A stretch of DNA of 64,000 nucleotides from a candidate division Hyd24-12 bacterium UBA6080 (GTDB lineage Bacteria; Fermentibacterota; Fermentibacteria; Fermentibacterales; JCC-6): contig DIXM01000004.1 of assembly GCA_002436025.1 (NCBI GenBank), positions 90,379-154,378 of the forward strand, written 5' to 3'. Position 1 is the stretch's first letter, and the number at the start of each line of letters is the position of its first letter. Below, piece by piece: positions 43,123-52,039 of the stretch. Position numbers and translations under genes: made by a program. The notes below the pieces were generated by a model. The model worked only from the letters and a program-made list of their open reading frames with translations. It had not been told where the DNA came from and ran no database searches.

Positions 43123-45150
43123 ATGAAGCTCACCGACGAAGTCCGCTGGCTGAAGGGGGTCGGGCCATCCAGGGCGGCCCTTCTGTCCAGGCTGGGCATT
43201 GGGCTTCTGGGGGAGCTTCTGCTCCACCTTCCCAGGGCATGGCTCGACAGAAGGTTCGTCGTGCCCATCTCCTCGGCTCGGATCGGTGAGTCATCGACGG
43301 TGGCGGGTGTCGTCCTCAGTGTTCACCGCAGGCGTTCGGGGCGGGGAAGGACGGTGCTGGAAGCGCTGGTTTCCGATGGAACTCCCCTGCGGCTGGTCTT
43401 CTTCAATGACAGGTACCCTGCCGCCCTTCTGCAGCAGGGGATGCAGGTCGTCGCCTCCGGCACGGTCGAGAACTGGAGGGGGATGGCGATGGTCCACCCG
43501 GACATTCTCCTCCCCGCTTCCGACCGGGAACCCGAGGCGCCGGGAATGCTTCCCCTTTACCCCCTCACAGCCGGGCTCACCCAGGGTGCCATTCGCAGGA
43601 TCATCGGGCTGGCCCTCTCCGAACTGGAGCCTCCGCCGGCCATACTTCCGGCTGAGATCCTCTCCGGGGGCGGTTTCGCGGACAGGCTTGAGCTGCTGCG
43701 GGGAGCCCACCACCCGGTCGACCCCGATGAAGCCCGGCGGGCACGGGACCTCCTTGCCCTTGAAGAACTGCACCTCTACAGACGGGCGCTTGCCCTTGTC
43801 CGCCTCAGTGCCCGAAGCGAGCCGTCCGTCCCGCTGCTTGCAGAACCGCTCTCCTCTTCGGGGTTCGCGTCCCATCTGCCCTGGCCGCTCACCCCGGCGC
43901 AGGCGAGGGTGATCGATGAGATCCTTCACGATCTTTCGCTTCCCGTTCCGATGCGCAGACTTGTTCAGGGTGACGTGGGCTCGGGCAAGACGGTGGCTGC
44001 CGCCGCTGCGTGCGCAAGATGCGCCCTCTCCGGAATGACGGCAGTGGTCCTGGCCCCCACCGAGGTGCTTGCGGTTCAGCATTTCAAGAGCCTCAGGAAC
44101 TTTCTCTCGGATTATGGGATCCCGGTCCGCCTTCTCACTGGCGGCACGGGAGCTTCCGCCCGCAGGGAGCTGTCCGGGGCAATGAGTGAGTCTCCCGCGT
44201 GCGTTCTGGTTGGCACTCACGCAGTTCTCGAGGACTGGGTTCCTCTTGAACGGCTTGCCCTGCTGGTTGTGGACGAACAGCACAAGTTCGGCGTGATGCA
44301 GCGTGAAAAACTGACCGCCGGAAGGGTTCCAAGACCACATGTATTGATCATGAGCGCCACTCCCATCCCAAGAACCCTGGCCATGACCATTTACGGCGAC
44401 CTTGATCTTTCGGTCATCGATCAGATGCCGCCCGGCAGGGGGACCGTGGTGACCAGGGTGATCGGTGAGGCGGAGAAGAGGGAACTGGCCTCGTTCATCC
44501 TTGATCGACTGGCAGCGGGTGAAAGGGTTTTCATGGTCTACCCTTTGAAGGAGATGTCCGAGAACATACCCGCCCTCGATGCCGAGACCGCATTTGAGAG
44601 GGTTACGAACGGGCCGCTTGGCAGATGGGGTGCCGTACTGCTTCACGGTGGAATGCCGCCGGGTCGAAAGATCGAGGCCGTGACCGCCTTCGCCACCGGC
44701 AGGGCGCGCGTGCTCGTGAGCACTACGGTTATCGAGGTTGGCATTGATGTCCCGCAGGCAACCGTGATGGTGGTGTCCGGCGCAGGCAGGTTCGGTCTGA
44801 GTCAGCTTCACCAGCTCAGGGGAAGGGTCGGCAGGGGAGGCGCTGATTCCTGGTGCTTCCTTGTCCTCGAGGAGCATGACTCATCAGCTTCAAGGGCAAG
44901 GCTTCTTGCCCTGGCCGAGACCTCCGACGGCTTCAAGGTAGCGGGAAAGGACCTTGAACTGAGGGGCCCCGGACAGGTCCTGGGCACGAGGCAGCACGGG
45001 CTTCCCGAGTTCAGGGTTGCGGACCTTTCCAGGGATGTTGGGTTGATGGAGCGTTTAGAACATATTCCCGATTCGGGGGATACGGATATTGCCGATCTGA
45101 TCCGGGAGGAGTCATGGCGTTTCGGGGGGCTTTCCTTTCCAGGCACATGA
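43123..45150 (+). CDS. recG: ATP-dependent DNA helicase RecG
   Basis: 675 residues. N-terminal helical/wedge (OB) domain for fork binding (VRWLKGVGPSRAALLSRLGI, then SSTVAGVVLSV), then helicase domains: Walker A VQGDVGSGKTVAAA (about 283-292), DEQHKFGVMQRE, MSATPIPRT, TTVIEVGIDVPQA and QLHQLRGRVGRG, with LRGPGQVLGTRQHG at the end. RecG remodels stalled replication forks and Holliday junctions. ATG 43123 with a GGGAGA site is preferred over the longer frame, which would cross the divergent promoter. Confidence 0.95.
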   Translation: MKLTDEVRWLKGVGPSRAALLSRLGIGLLGELLLHLPRAWLDRRFVVPISSARIGESSTVAGVVLSVHRRRSGRGRTVLEALVSDGTPLRLVFFNDRYPAALLQQGMQVVASGTVENWRGMAMVHPDILLPASDREPEAPGMLPLYPLTAGLTQGAIRRIIGLALSELEPPPAILPAEILSGGGFADRLELLRGAHHPVDPDEARRARDLLALEELHLYRRALALVRLSARSEPSVPLLAEPLSSSGFASHLPWPLTPAQARVIDEILHDLSLPVPMRRLVQGDVGSGKTVAAAAACARCALSGMTAVVLAPTEVLAVQHFKSLRNFLSDYGIPVRLLTGGTGASARRELSGAMSESPACVLVGTHAVLEDWVPLERLALLVVDEQHKFGVMQREKLTAGRVPRPHVLIMSATPIPRTLAMTIYGDLDLSVIDQMPPGRGTVVTRVIGEAEKRELASFILDRLAAGERVFMVYPLKEMSENIPALDAETAFERVTNGPLGRWGAVLLHGGMPPGRKIEAVTAFATGRARVLVSTTVIEVGIDVPQATVMVVSGAGRFGLSQLHQLRGRVGRGGADSWCFLVLEEHDSSASRARLLALAETSDGFKVAGKDLELRGPGQVLGTRQHGLPEFRVADLSRDVGLMERLEHIPDSGDTDIADLIREESWRFGGLSFPGT

Positions 45151-45184
45151 GGTCGTCCGGGTTCAGCGGGCGCAGCCCGGGGGG

Positions 45185-45213
45185 GTTGACATGGTTTTCT
45201 CCCGTGTTACCAA
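45185..45213 (+). promoter_or_regulatory. Possible promoter ahead of the TonB-like gene
   Basis: A perfect TTGACA (45185-45190) stands in the 149-base gap between recG and the gene at 45300. A weak -10 candidate (ACCAAT, 45208-45213) follows after 17 bases. Only the -35 is convincing. Confidence 0.25.
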
Positions 45214-45299
45214 TTAGGGTTTCAAGAAGGTTGATCGTTTACAGCGGCGCGGGGTGCCGCAATTCCTAATCGGGTTCACCCCTGTTCACGGGAGGGGAC

Positions 45300-47528
45300 A
45301 TGGTTTCACCAGGCATGAAGAAACGGGCTGAGCAGCTTGTGGCCAGGGCCGGTGAACTGGCAAGGGCGGGAAACCGGGACAAGGCTCTCCTTGCCCTGCA
45401 ACGGGCTGCGGAACTTGATCCCGAGAACGAACAGATCCAGAAAAGCATCGCCGAGCTTGAGCGGGAACAGGCCGCCATGCGGAACTTCAGCAAAAGCAGG
45501 TCGGCCAGGGCCCACACCAACATCGGCCAGGCGACCCCGGCGGACTTCGTTTCGGAATGCATGAAACGATCCGACGACGCCCTGGCTGAAGGGGACGAGG
45601 TAAGGGCCCTCCAGGAACTCGAGCGGGCCAAGCGCCACGATCCCGAGAACATCGATGTTAACCGCAAGATCCAGATCCTTCGCAGGCAGATCAAGGTCAA
45701 CGGCCTTTTCGACAAGGCTGTGGCCAGACTTGCCTCGGGCGAACCCGCTGAAGCGGTTGTCGCGGCCCGGCGCATATTCGAGATGTGGTCAATGGCCCCG
45801 TCCCTGCCCGAACTGGTATCAAGGATCGAAGCATGGACCCCTGCGGGAGCTGCGAAACCCGAAGCCGCGCCCGTCAGGAAGACAAGGCAGGCTCCATCCG
45901 CTGCCGCGGTTTCCCCCGAGACGGCCGCTGTGGCGTCCATAAGGGACAGGATCGCAAAGAGCGCCTACAAGGAAGCCTACCAGGAAGCCATTGAAGCCTC
46001 TTCCAGGTACCCCGGGAACACAACGATAAGGGATCTCATAACAGGTCTCGAGAAGTTGCTGGGCAAGACAGCGCCCGTTGTTTCCGAACCCGAAACGGTC
46101 GAGGCGCCCGTTCCCGCTGTGAAAAAAGCGAAAAGGGCTGTACCGGCCCCTGTACCTGTTGTTGAAACCCGAAGGGAAGAGCCCCGCGAACCCGAGGGCA
46201 AAAAGAAGTTCCCGATCTGGATAGTGGCCGTCGCGGTTCTCGCGGTCCTGGCCCTGGTGGTGTTCGTGATCAGGCCTTTCGGCCCCTCCAAACCCGTCGA
46301 ACCCGAGGCTGTTCAGACCTACACAGTGTCCTTCACGGTCCCCGGCGTTGCCGAACCCCACGTGAGCCTTGACGGTGTCGAGATACACCCCGACCCCGAA
46401 ACCGGCGTCTACTCGTTCACCGATACGCTCTCTACACCCCGGATGGTCGAGATCCGTGTTCTCGGATACGAGACGCTGTTCCAGACCTTCCAGCCCGAGC
46501 CGGGAAGCGTCAGCGAGATGGAGCTTGTACCGGACACTCTCGGTACCCATACGGTCACCGTGGCCTTCTCCCCCGTCATGCCCGCGGGTGAACCCGACCC
46601 CGAGCCGGGTCAGATCGCCTGGATGGTCGACGGCGCAGAGGTTTCGTCACCACTCGAGATCCCCACGGGTCTCCACGTGTTCCAGCCCGTGATGGAGGGC
46701 TTCAACTCGATCCCCGAATCTATCCTGGTCGACTTCAGCCCCGAGGTCCAGAACTTTTCCCTGGCGCTCCTGTCCAGGCAGGAATCCCAGATAGTCCTGA
46801 CCCTGGCGGCCGACGTACCCGGAACTGCCAACTTCGACATCGACGGCGAAAGGGTTGGCAGTGGCGTGAGGAGGGTCAGTCAGGTCCTTCCCCTTGGCAC
46901 CCACACGATCAGGGTCACCATGGAGAACCGCGAACCATGGGCGGAAACCGTCAACCTGACCGAGGCCGGCTACACCAGGACCGTCACCCCGGTTGAGATC
47001 ATACTGACCGGAAGGCTCCTGATCGGACCCGAACCCTGGGCCAACGTGACCGTCAACGGAGAGTCCCGCGGCCAGACGCCCATGCCGCCCCTCGAGCTTC
47101 CCGAAGGAACCTACACGGTGAGGCTCACGAACCCCGAGTACGAAGACCAGGTCTCCACAGTGACAATTACAGCGGGAGAGGACACGAGCATCAGGTACAC
47201 CGCCGATCCCGTCCAGGTAACACCGGACGAGGTCACATCACCGGGTGATGAACCGGTCATCCCTCCCTTCCCCATCTCCCAGACCGCGCCGGTCACTCCG
47301 AGCCTTGCCCAGCAAAGGGGCGATGTTCATGGCTTTGTGACCCTCGAGGTCAGGGTCGGGACGGACGGAAGGGTCAGGGACGTTTCGGTGATCAGTGACC
47401 AGGTCGGTCTCGGCTGCGGGCAGGCTGCCGTTGATGCGGTCAGGCAGTGGGTGTTCAACCCCGCCACCCAGGGTGGTTCCCCGGTGGAGGTGACCACCAC
47501 CGTCCAGGTCCGCTTCGACGTGGAGTAG
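45300..47528 (+). CDS. TPR/PEGA membrane protein with C-terminal TonB domain
   Basis: 742 residues. The cytoplasmic N-terminus has TPR-like helices (GNRDKALLALQRAAELDPEN, RALQELERAKRHDPEN). A Pro-rich linker leads to one transmembrane segment (IWIVAVAVLAVLALVVFVI, near residue 310). Outside are PEGA-like beta repeats (for example LIGPEPWANVTVNGESRGQ TPM) and a TonB_C domain at the end (GFVTLEVRVGTDGRVRDVSV, AVDAVRQWVFNPA). It joins cytoplasmic repeats to a periplasmic TonB-like end, unlike ordinary TonB. No ExbB/ExbD gene is nearby. Strong GGGAGGGG ribosome site. Confidence 0.8.
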   Translation: MVSPGMKKRAEQLVARAGELARAGNRDKALLALQRAAELDPENEQIQKSIAELEREQAAMRNFSKSRSARAHTNIGQATPADFVSECMKRSDDALAEGDEVRALQELERAKRHDPENIDVNRKIQILRRQIKVNGLFDKAVARLASGEPAEAVVAARRIFEMWSMAPSLPELVSRIEAWTPAGAAKPEAAPVRKTRQAPSAAAVSPETAAVASIRDRIAKSAYKEAYQEAIEASSRYPGNTTIRDLITGLEKLLGKTAPVVSEPETVEAPVPAVKKAKRAVPAPVPVVETRREEPREPEGKKKFPIWIVAVAVLAVLALVVFVIRPFGPSKPVEPEAVQTYTVSFTVPGVAEPHVSLDGVEIHPDPETGVYSFTDTLSTPRMVEIRVLGYETLFQTFQPEPGSVSEMELVPDTLGTHTVTVAFSPVMPAGEPDPEPGQIAWMVDGAEVSSPLEIPTGLHVFQPVMEGFNSIPESILVDFSPEVQNFSLALLSRQESQIVLTLAADVPGTANFDIDGERVGSGVRRVSQVLPLGTHTIRVTMENREPWAETVNLTEAGYTRTVTPVEIILTGRLLIGPEPWANVTVNGESRGQTPMPPLELPEGTYTVRLTNPEYEDQVSTVTITAGEDTSIRYTADPVQVTPDEVTSPGDEPVIPPFPISQTAPVTPSLAQQRGDVHGFVTLEVRVGTDGRVRDVSVISDQVGLGCGQAAVDAVRQWVFNPATQGGSPVEVTTTVQVRFDVE

Positions 47529-47533
47529 GCCAT

Positions 47534-47890
47534 ATGTACGGTTTCGGCAGGGGCGCCTGGACTCCCCTCGTGGATGTCTACGGGGGAGAACGGTACACGG
47601 TGGTGGTTGTGGAGATTCCCGGAATCGACCCGGGCGAGACGCACCTCGATGTAACGCCGGCCACCCTTACTCTCAGCGGTACCCGCAAAAGCCTGTCATA
47701 CCCCGAACTGTCGCCGCTTGGCCTCGAGATCCAGTCCGGTCAGTTCGAGAGGGTCATTCACCTGCCTTCACGGGTGGACACCAGGAACGTTGAAGCGGTG
47801 CTCGAGAACGGGCTGCTCATAGTGACACTTCATCATGCGTTCCCTGCTCCGGTCTCTATCCCGGTCAGGGAATCCGGTAAGGAAGAATGA
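47534..47890 (+). CDS. Small heat shock protein (Hsp20/alpha-crystallin family)
   Basis: 118 residues. An alpha-crystallin domain: PLVDVYGGERYTVVVVEIPG, VTPATLTLSGTR, FERVIHLPSRVDTRNVEAVL and the conserved LENGLLIVTL box. It would hold unfolding proteins in large oligomers without ATP. It lies 5 bases after the TonB-like gene and overlaps lon (ATGA), so chaperone and protease are made together. ATG 47534 is used; the longer frame overlaps the upstream gene. Confidence 0.88.
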   Translation: MYGFGRGAWTPLVDVYGGERYTVVVVEIPGIDPGETHLDVTPATLTLSGTRKSLSYPELSPLGLEIQSGQFERVIHLPSRVDTRNVEAVLENGLLIVTLHHAFPAPVSIPVRESGKEE

Positions 47891-50187
47891 ACAGGGACGG
47901 ATCACTCATACTGCCGCTTCATGTGCTCCCCGAGGGGATCCTCATGCCAAGCACCACTCTCTCGCTCACAGTCACCGATCCCGACCAGATCCGGATGGTG
48001 GATTTCGCCGTGAGGGATGAGAAGATAGTGGGCGTTGTTGCCACCGACCCCGACACCGGCCAGGGGTTCAAGGTGGGAACCGCGGCCGGTATCATGAAGC
48101 TCTACAGGTTTCCGGGGGATGTTGTCAGGCTCAGCCTCAGGGGTCTTTACAGGTTCAGGATCATCGAGGCCGTTCATGGATGGCCGTTCGCCATGGCCAG
48201 GGTGGAGAAGCTGGAAACGGTCTTTCCCGATGACGGGGACGAGATCGAGGCATGGCGCAAGGCGGTCGAGCTTCAGCTCAGGCGGATCATGGAGCTGACC
48301 CCCGGGATTCCCGACGAACTCCAGATGGTTACCCTCCTCCGGGACCCCGAAAAGCTCGGTTTTGTTGCCGCCGGAGGGCTTGAAGCCCCGGTCCACGAGA
48401 AACAGAGGCTTCTGGAAGAGGACAGCATAGTCCAAAGGCTTCGGATCCTGCGCGACATGATGTCCCACGAGATCCAGATACTCAAACTCCGCGACATGAT
48501 CCAATCCCAGGTCCGTTCAGAGATGGACAAGGACCAGCGCGAGTACTACCTGAAGGAACAGATGAAGGTCATCCAGAAGGAACTCGGTGACGAAAACGAG
48601 AACCCCGAGGCCCTTGAACTCCTCAAGCGTCTGGAAGAGACCGATCTGCCCGATTACGCAAGGGAGGCTGCGGAAGAGGAGATCCGCCGCTTGAACCGCA
48701 TGCATCCCGGCGTCCCCGAGGCCTCGGTCACAAGGAACTATCTCGAGTGGGTCCTTCAGCTGCCGTGGAGCAATTTCACCAGGGACAGGCTTGACCTCGA
48801 ACGGGCCGGCCGAATCCTCGACAGCGACCATTTCGACCTCAAGGACGTCAAAGAGAGGGTTCTCGAGTTTCTGGCCGTCCGCAAGCTCAACCCCTCGGGC
48901 AAGGCACCCATCATCTGCTTCGTGGGGCCTCCCGGTGTCGGCAAGACAAGCATGGGGAGAAGCATAGCCCGGGCCCTGGGCAGGAAGTTCTACCGCCTGA
49001 GCCTGGGCGGCATGCACGACGAGGCCGAGATAAGGGGTCACAGGCGGACCTATATCGGAGCCATGCCGGGCAGGATCATCCAGGGCGTGAGGGAGTGCGG
49101 AACCGCGAACCCCGTTTTCATGCTGGACGAGATAGACAAACTCGGCCGGGATTTCCGGGGCGATCCCACATCCGCCCTCCTTGAAGTGCTTGACCCCGAG
49201 CAGAACAACACGTTCCGCGACAACTACCTCAACATTCCGTTCGACCTTAGCAGGGTGAAGTTCATAACCACTGCGAACACGCTCGACACGATCCCCGAGC
49301 CCCTTCTCGACCGTATGGAGATAATCAGGATCCCCGGTTACACCGAAGACGACAAAATGCAGATCGCCAGGCGCTATCTCGTCAAAAGGCAGATCCGTGA
49401 AAGCGGTTTGTCCGGAAGGACGATCCGGTTCACTCCCGAGGGGATCAGGACCATCATCAAAAGGTATACCCGTGAAGCCGGGGTCAGGGAACTCGAACGC
49501 AACATCGGCGGTATCTGCCGCAAGAACGCAGTGCGGGTGGCCGGAGGCGACACCTCTCTGGTCGTGGTCACGCCGGACAGGATCCCCAGGTGGCTGGGAC
49601 AGTGGAAGTTCCTGCACGAGCCCGCCCTTTCCAAACCCCAGGTCGGGGTGTGCACCGGTCTTGCCTGGACCCCTCACGGGGGCGAGATACTTTTCATCGA
49701 GACCCTTCTGGCAAAGGGCAGCGGGAAACTTGTCCTGACCGGCCAGCTCGGTGACATCATGAAGGAGTCCGCCCGGGCGGCCCTCAGCTGGATCAACGGA
49801 ACCGGCCGCGCGCCCGGCCGGGACTTTTCCCAGACCGACGTGCATGTTCACGTTCCCGCAGGAGCCACCCCGAAGGACGGGCCTTCGGCCGGCGTGGCCA
49901 TGGCCGCGTCCATGCTCAGCGCCTTCACCGCCGTTCCACTCCGATCCGACACTGCGGTCACAGGAGAGATAACGCTCAGGGGAAGGGTGCTTCCCGTGGG
50001 GGGCATCAAGGAGAAGGTTCTCGGCGCCCTGTCATCGGGCATCCGCCGGGTGGTGATCCCTGGTGAGAACGCCAGGGACCTGGCCGAGATCCCGGGGGAA
50101 CAGCTGTCGCAGATGGAGATCTTAACAGTAGACACACTGGAGCAGGCCGTGGACATGCTCCTGTACCGGGAGGAATCCGATGTTTAA
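47887..50187 (+). CDS. lon: ATP-dependent Lon protease (LonA)
   Basis: 766 residues: an N-terminal substrate-binding LON domain, coiled-coil helices, an AAA+ module (CFVGPPGVGKTSMGRSIA, Walker B VFMLDEIDKLGRDF) and the protease domain with Ser in PKDGPSAGVA and Lys in GGIKEKVLGA (the Ser-Lys dyad). Lon degrades misfolded and regulatory proteins. The pairing with Hsp20 is a heat-stress arrangement; I see no clear heat-shock regulatory site. Its 3' end overlaps the following lipoprotein by 8 bases. Confidence 0.95.
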   Translation: MNRDGSLILPLHVLPEGILMPSTTLSLTVTDPDQIRMVDFAVRDEKIVGVVATDPDTGQGFKVGTAAGIMKLYRFPGDVVRLSLRGLYRFRIIEAVHGWPFAMARVEKLETVFPDDGDEIEAWRKAVELQLRRIMELTPGIPDELQMVTLLRDPEKLGFVAAGGLEAPVHEKQRLLEEDSIVQRLRILRDMMSHEIQILKLRDMIQSQVRSEMDKDQREYYLKEQMKVIQKELGDENENPEALELLKRLEETDLPDYAREAAEEEIRRLNRMHPGVPEASVTRNYLEWVLQLPWSNFTRDRLDLERAGRILDSDHFDLKDVKERVLEFLAVRKLNPSGKAPIICFVGPPGVGKTSMGRSIARALGRKFYRLSLGGMHDEAEIRGHRRTYIGAMPGRIIQGVRECGTANPVFMLDEIDKLGRDFRGDPTSALLEVLDPEQNNTFRDNYLNIPFDLSRVKFITTANTLDTIPEPLLDRMEIIRIPGYTEDDKMQIARRYLVKRQIRESGLSGRTIRFTPEGIRTIIKRYTREAGVRELERNIGGICRKNAVRVAGGDTSLVVVTPDRIPRWLGQWKFLHEPALSKPQVGVCTGLAWTPHGGEILFIETLLAKGSGKLVLTGQLGDIMKESARAALSWINGTGRAPGRDFSQTDVHVHVPAGATPKDGPSAGVAMAASMLSAFTAVPLRSDTAVTGEITLRGRVLPVGGIKEKVLGALSSGIRRVVIPGENARDLAEIPGEQLSQMEILTVDTLEQAVDMLLYREESDV

Positions 50188-50908
50188 CCGAGTGTTCATC
50201 GCCCTGCTTCTGGGAATGATCTGGACGGGCTGCAAAGCCCCCTCAGACAGGCTCCACGCCTCTGACGGGACCGTTGTCGTGGGCAAGCTGGAATCAATAG
50301 GCGCCGGGGTCGTGGAGATCGGCGGAGTTGCCGTTACAGTTCCGCAGAGCGAAGCCAGGGTCTGGGGCAGGAACGGGGCGTCCTATTACGGAGCAGTGAC
50401 GCTCGACAACCGGACCCTTGTGGTTCGCACCACGGGTGGAACAGTCGAGCTGCCCATACGGACGGTTTCCGCCATCCTGTGGGGTGAAACTTCGGTTGAG
50501 TCACGGCTCTTCGACGTACCGGCCGAAGCCGGATGGATATGCACCCACATCGTGGTATCCCCCGGAGATTTCATGTCGGTCTCCGCAGGCGGGATGGTAT
50601 CCACCGAAGCCGGCGGATCGTCACCCGACGGAACGGAGAGGTTTTCCACCTCCACGGCACTTGCTCCGCAGGCCGTGGGAGGGGCGCTCATAATGAAGGT
50701 CGGGGCCGATGGCGGGGTGATCCAGGTTGGCTCGGGATGGTCGGGCAATGCCCCCACGGGAGGCGAGGTCTACCTGGGAGTGAATACCCACCTGGCGGAA
50801 GGATCTTCCTCGTCGGGAAGGTACACCGCAGCCCTGACCATCGGTCAGTTGCCGGGCGCGGGCATGACCGCCGTCTTTCCGGCGGGGAAACCAAGGCTCT
50901 CCCTTTAG
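50180..50908 (+). CDS. Lipoprotein with LecA-like domain
   Basis: 242 residues. Lipobox LGMIWTGCK. The first part (ASDGTVVVGKLESIG ... PIRTVSAILWG) is beta-rich, like small cell-surface domains. The second part (VPAEAGWICTHIVVSPGDFMSVSAGG ... LIMKVGADGGVIQVG ... GGEVYLGVNTHL) resembles the PA-I (LecA) galactose-binding lectin fold by pattern of conserved glycines and Trp. Whether it binds sugar is not shown. It follows lon by overlap and may be co-transcribed. Confidence 0.6.
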   Translation: MFNRVFIALLLGMIWTGCKAPSDRLHASDGTVVVGKLESIGAGVVEIGGVAVTVPQSEARVWGRNGASYYGAVTLDNRTLVVRTTGGTVELPIRTVSAILWGETSVESRLFDVPAEAGWICTHIVVSPGDFMSVSAGGMVSTEAGGSSPDGTERFSTSTALAPQAVGGALIMKVGADGGVIQVGSGWSGNAPTGGEVYLGVNTHLAEGSSSSGRYTAALTIGQLPGAGMTAVFPAGKPRLSL

Positions 50909-50934
50909 GGTGGGGTTCCCGCACCCGTGGGCGG

Positions 50935-50963
50935 TTGACGACGCCCCCGCTTCGGTTTAGAGT
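50935..50963 (+). promoter_or_regulatory. Predicted sigma-70 type promoter for the LysM gene
   Basis: TTGACG (50935-50940), 17-base spacer, TAGAGT (50958-50963) in the 112-base gap between the LecA-like lipoprotein gene and the LysM gene at 51021. Confidence 0.5.
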
Positions 50964-51020
50964 TTATGAAGTTATGATATTGGTGCCCGGACAGCTTCAA
51001 GTGAAGTGGGAGGTATGGCG

Positions 51021-52034
51021 ATGAAAATAGCTGTTCTGCTTGCTATTACGGCGCTGACAGCATCTACTGCCGGAGAGTACGTGGTGGGTTTTGGTGACAC
51101 CCTCTGGGAGCTTTCCCTGCACTTTTACGGCACTCCCCTCCGCTGGGAGGAGATCATGGCCGCCAACCCCCAGGTTTCCAGCCCCCAGGCACTCTCTCCC
51201 GGAATGGTGCTCACCATCCCCGGCGTGACCCGGACCAACGCCTCCTATTCCCCTGGAAACTACACGGTGAACGTACCGACATCAGCCATTGTCAACCGTT
51301 CAAGCGAGCCGATACTGAGCCGGCTTCAGAGGGAGGGGGCCGGCATGGTCTCCTTCGACGGGTTCACACCCCTTGGCAGGATTATTCAGGTCAACACCGA
51401 GGAAGAGGATGACTACAGATTCCCCATGGCCCTTCCGGGAGACATGCTTGAGATAGATTTCGGTTCCGACCGAGGCGTCGAAGCCGGCCAGGTCTTTCAC
51501 ATAATGCGTGAGGGCGAGACCGTTACCGATCCTTTCACAGGAGACAGGGGCCGGATCTACCGGGTCGCTGGTGTCTGCAGCGTGTTGGAGACCACTCCCG
51601 CCACTTCCGTGGTGAAACTGGAGCACGGGTACCTGGCCGTCCGTGAGGGCGACCTTGTAACCCCCTACAGGGCCGCAGGCGAGGTCTACATAAACAACGA
51701 GCCCGTGGTGGGCAACACCGCAGTATACGTCCTGGCGCTCAAAGACTCCGACAACCGCAACGCCTACGCTTTCGACGTGGTATACATCAATGCGGGAACC
51801 GAGGCCGGTTTCAGCCCCGGCGATGTCTTTTCCGCATACAGCTACGGCGAGCAGTACGAACTGATGAGCGGGACCGAGATCCTGACAGCCGACATTCCGA
51901 TAGCGGACATCGTTATCCTCACGACGGAGAGGCGTTCCGCGGCGGCAATGGTCGTCAGCAACCGCTCAGCCCTGCTGGTTGCCCCGGGAGACCGACTTTA
52001 CCTGGTCCGAAGCCAGACAGCCCCCACCAGATAA
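51021..52034 (+). CDS. LysM-domain secreted protein
   Basis: 337 residues. Signal peptide MKIAVLLAITALTASTAG, then a LysM domain (YVVGFGDTLWELSLHFYGT ... MAANPQVSS ... LSPGMVLTIPG) that binds peptidoglycan glycan. The remainder is a beta-rich region, with paired segments GDMLEIDFGSDRGVEAGQVF and VVYINAGTEAGFSPGDVF that look like two copies of one fold. I choose ATG 51021 because the GGGAGGT site lies 6-7 bases ahead of it; the ATG at 51015 is too near. It probably acts in the envelope; no enzyme motif is seen. Confidence 0.75.
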   Translation: MKIAVLLAITALTASTAGEYVVGFGDTLWELSLHFYGTPLRWEEIMAANPQVSSPQALSPGMVLTIPGVTRTNASYSPGNYTVNVPTSAIVNRSSEPILSRLQREGAGMVSFDGFTPLGRIIQVNTEEEDDYRFPMALPGDMLEIDFGSDRGVEAGQVFHIMREGETVTDPFTGDRGRIYRVAGVCSVLETTPATSVVKLEHGYLAVREGDLVTPYRAAGEVYINNEPVVGNTAVYVLALKDSDNRNAYAFDVVYINAGTEAGFSPGDVFSAYSYGEQYELMSGTEILTADIPIADIVILTTERRSAAAMVVSNRSALLVAPGDRLYLVRSQTAPTR

Positions 52035-52039
52035 CGGGA

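Noticed and set aside
43291..44877. Minus-strand open frame of 528 codons opposite recG
   Set aside because: Shadow of recG; translation is rich in His, Gly and Arg with no family motif.
45151..45184. CCGGG...CCCGG inverted sequence after recG
   Set aside because: Only five base pairs with a long loop and no U-tract.
48517..49851. Minus-strand open frame of 444 codons opposite lon
   Set aside because: Shadow of lon with no domain or ribosome site.
50908..50926. Hairpin GGGTGGGG/CCCGCACCC after the LecA-like lipoprotein gene
   Set aside because: A two-base loop, a bulge and no U-tract make it a poor terminator.
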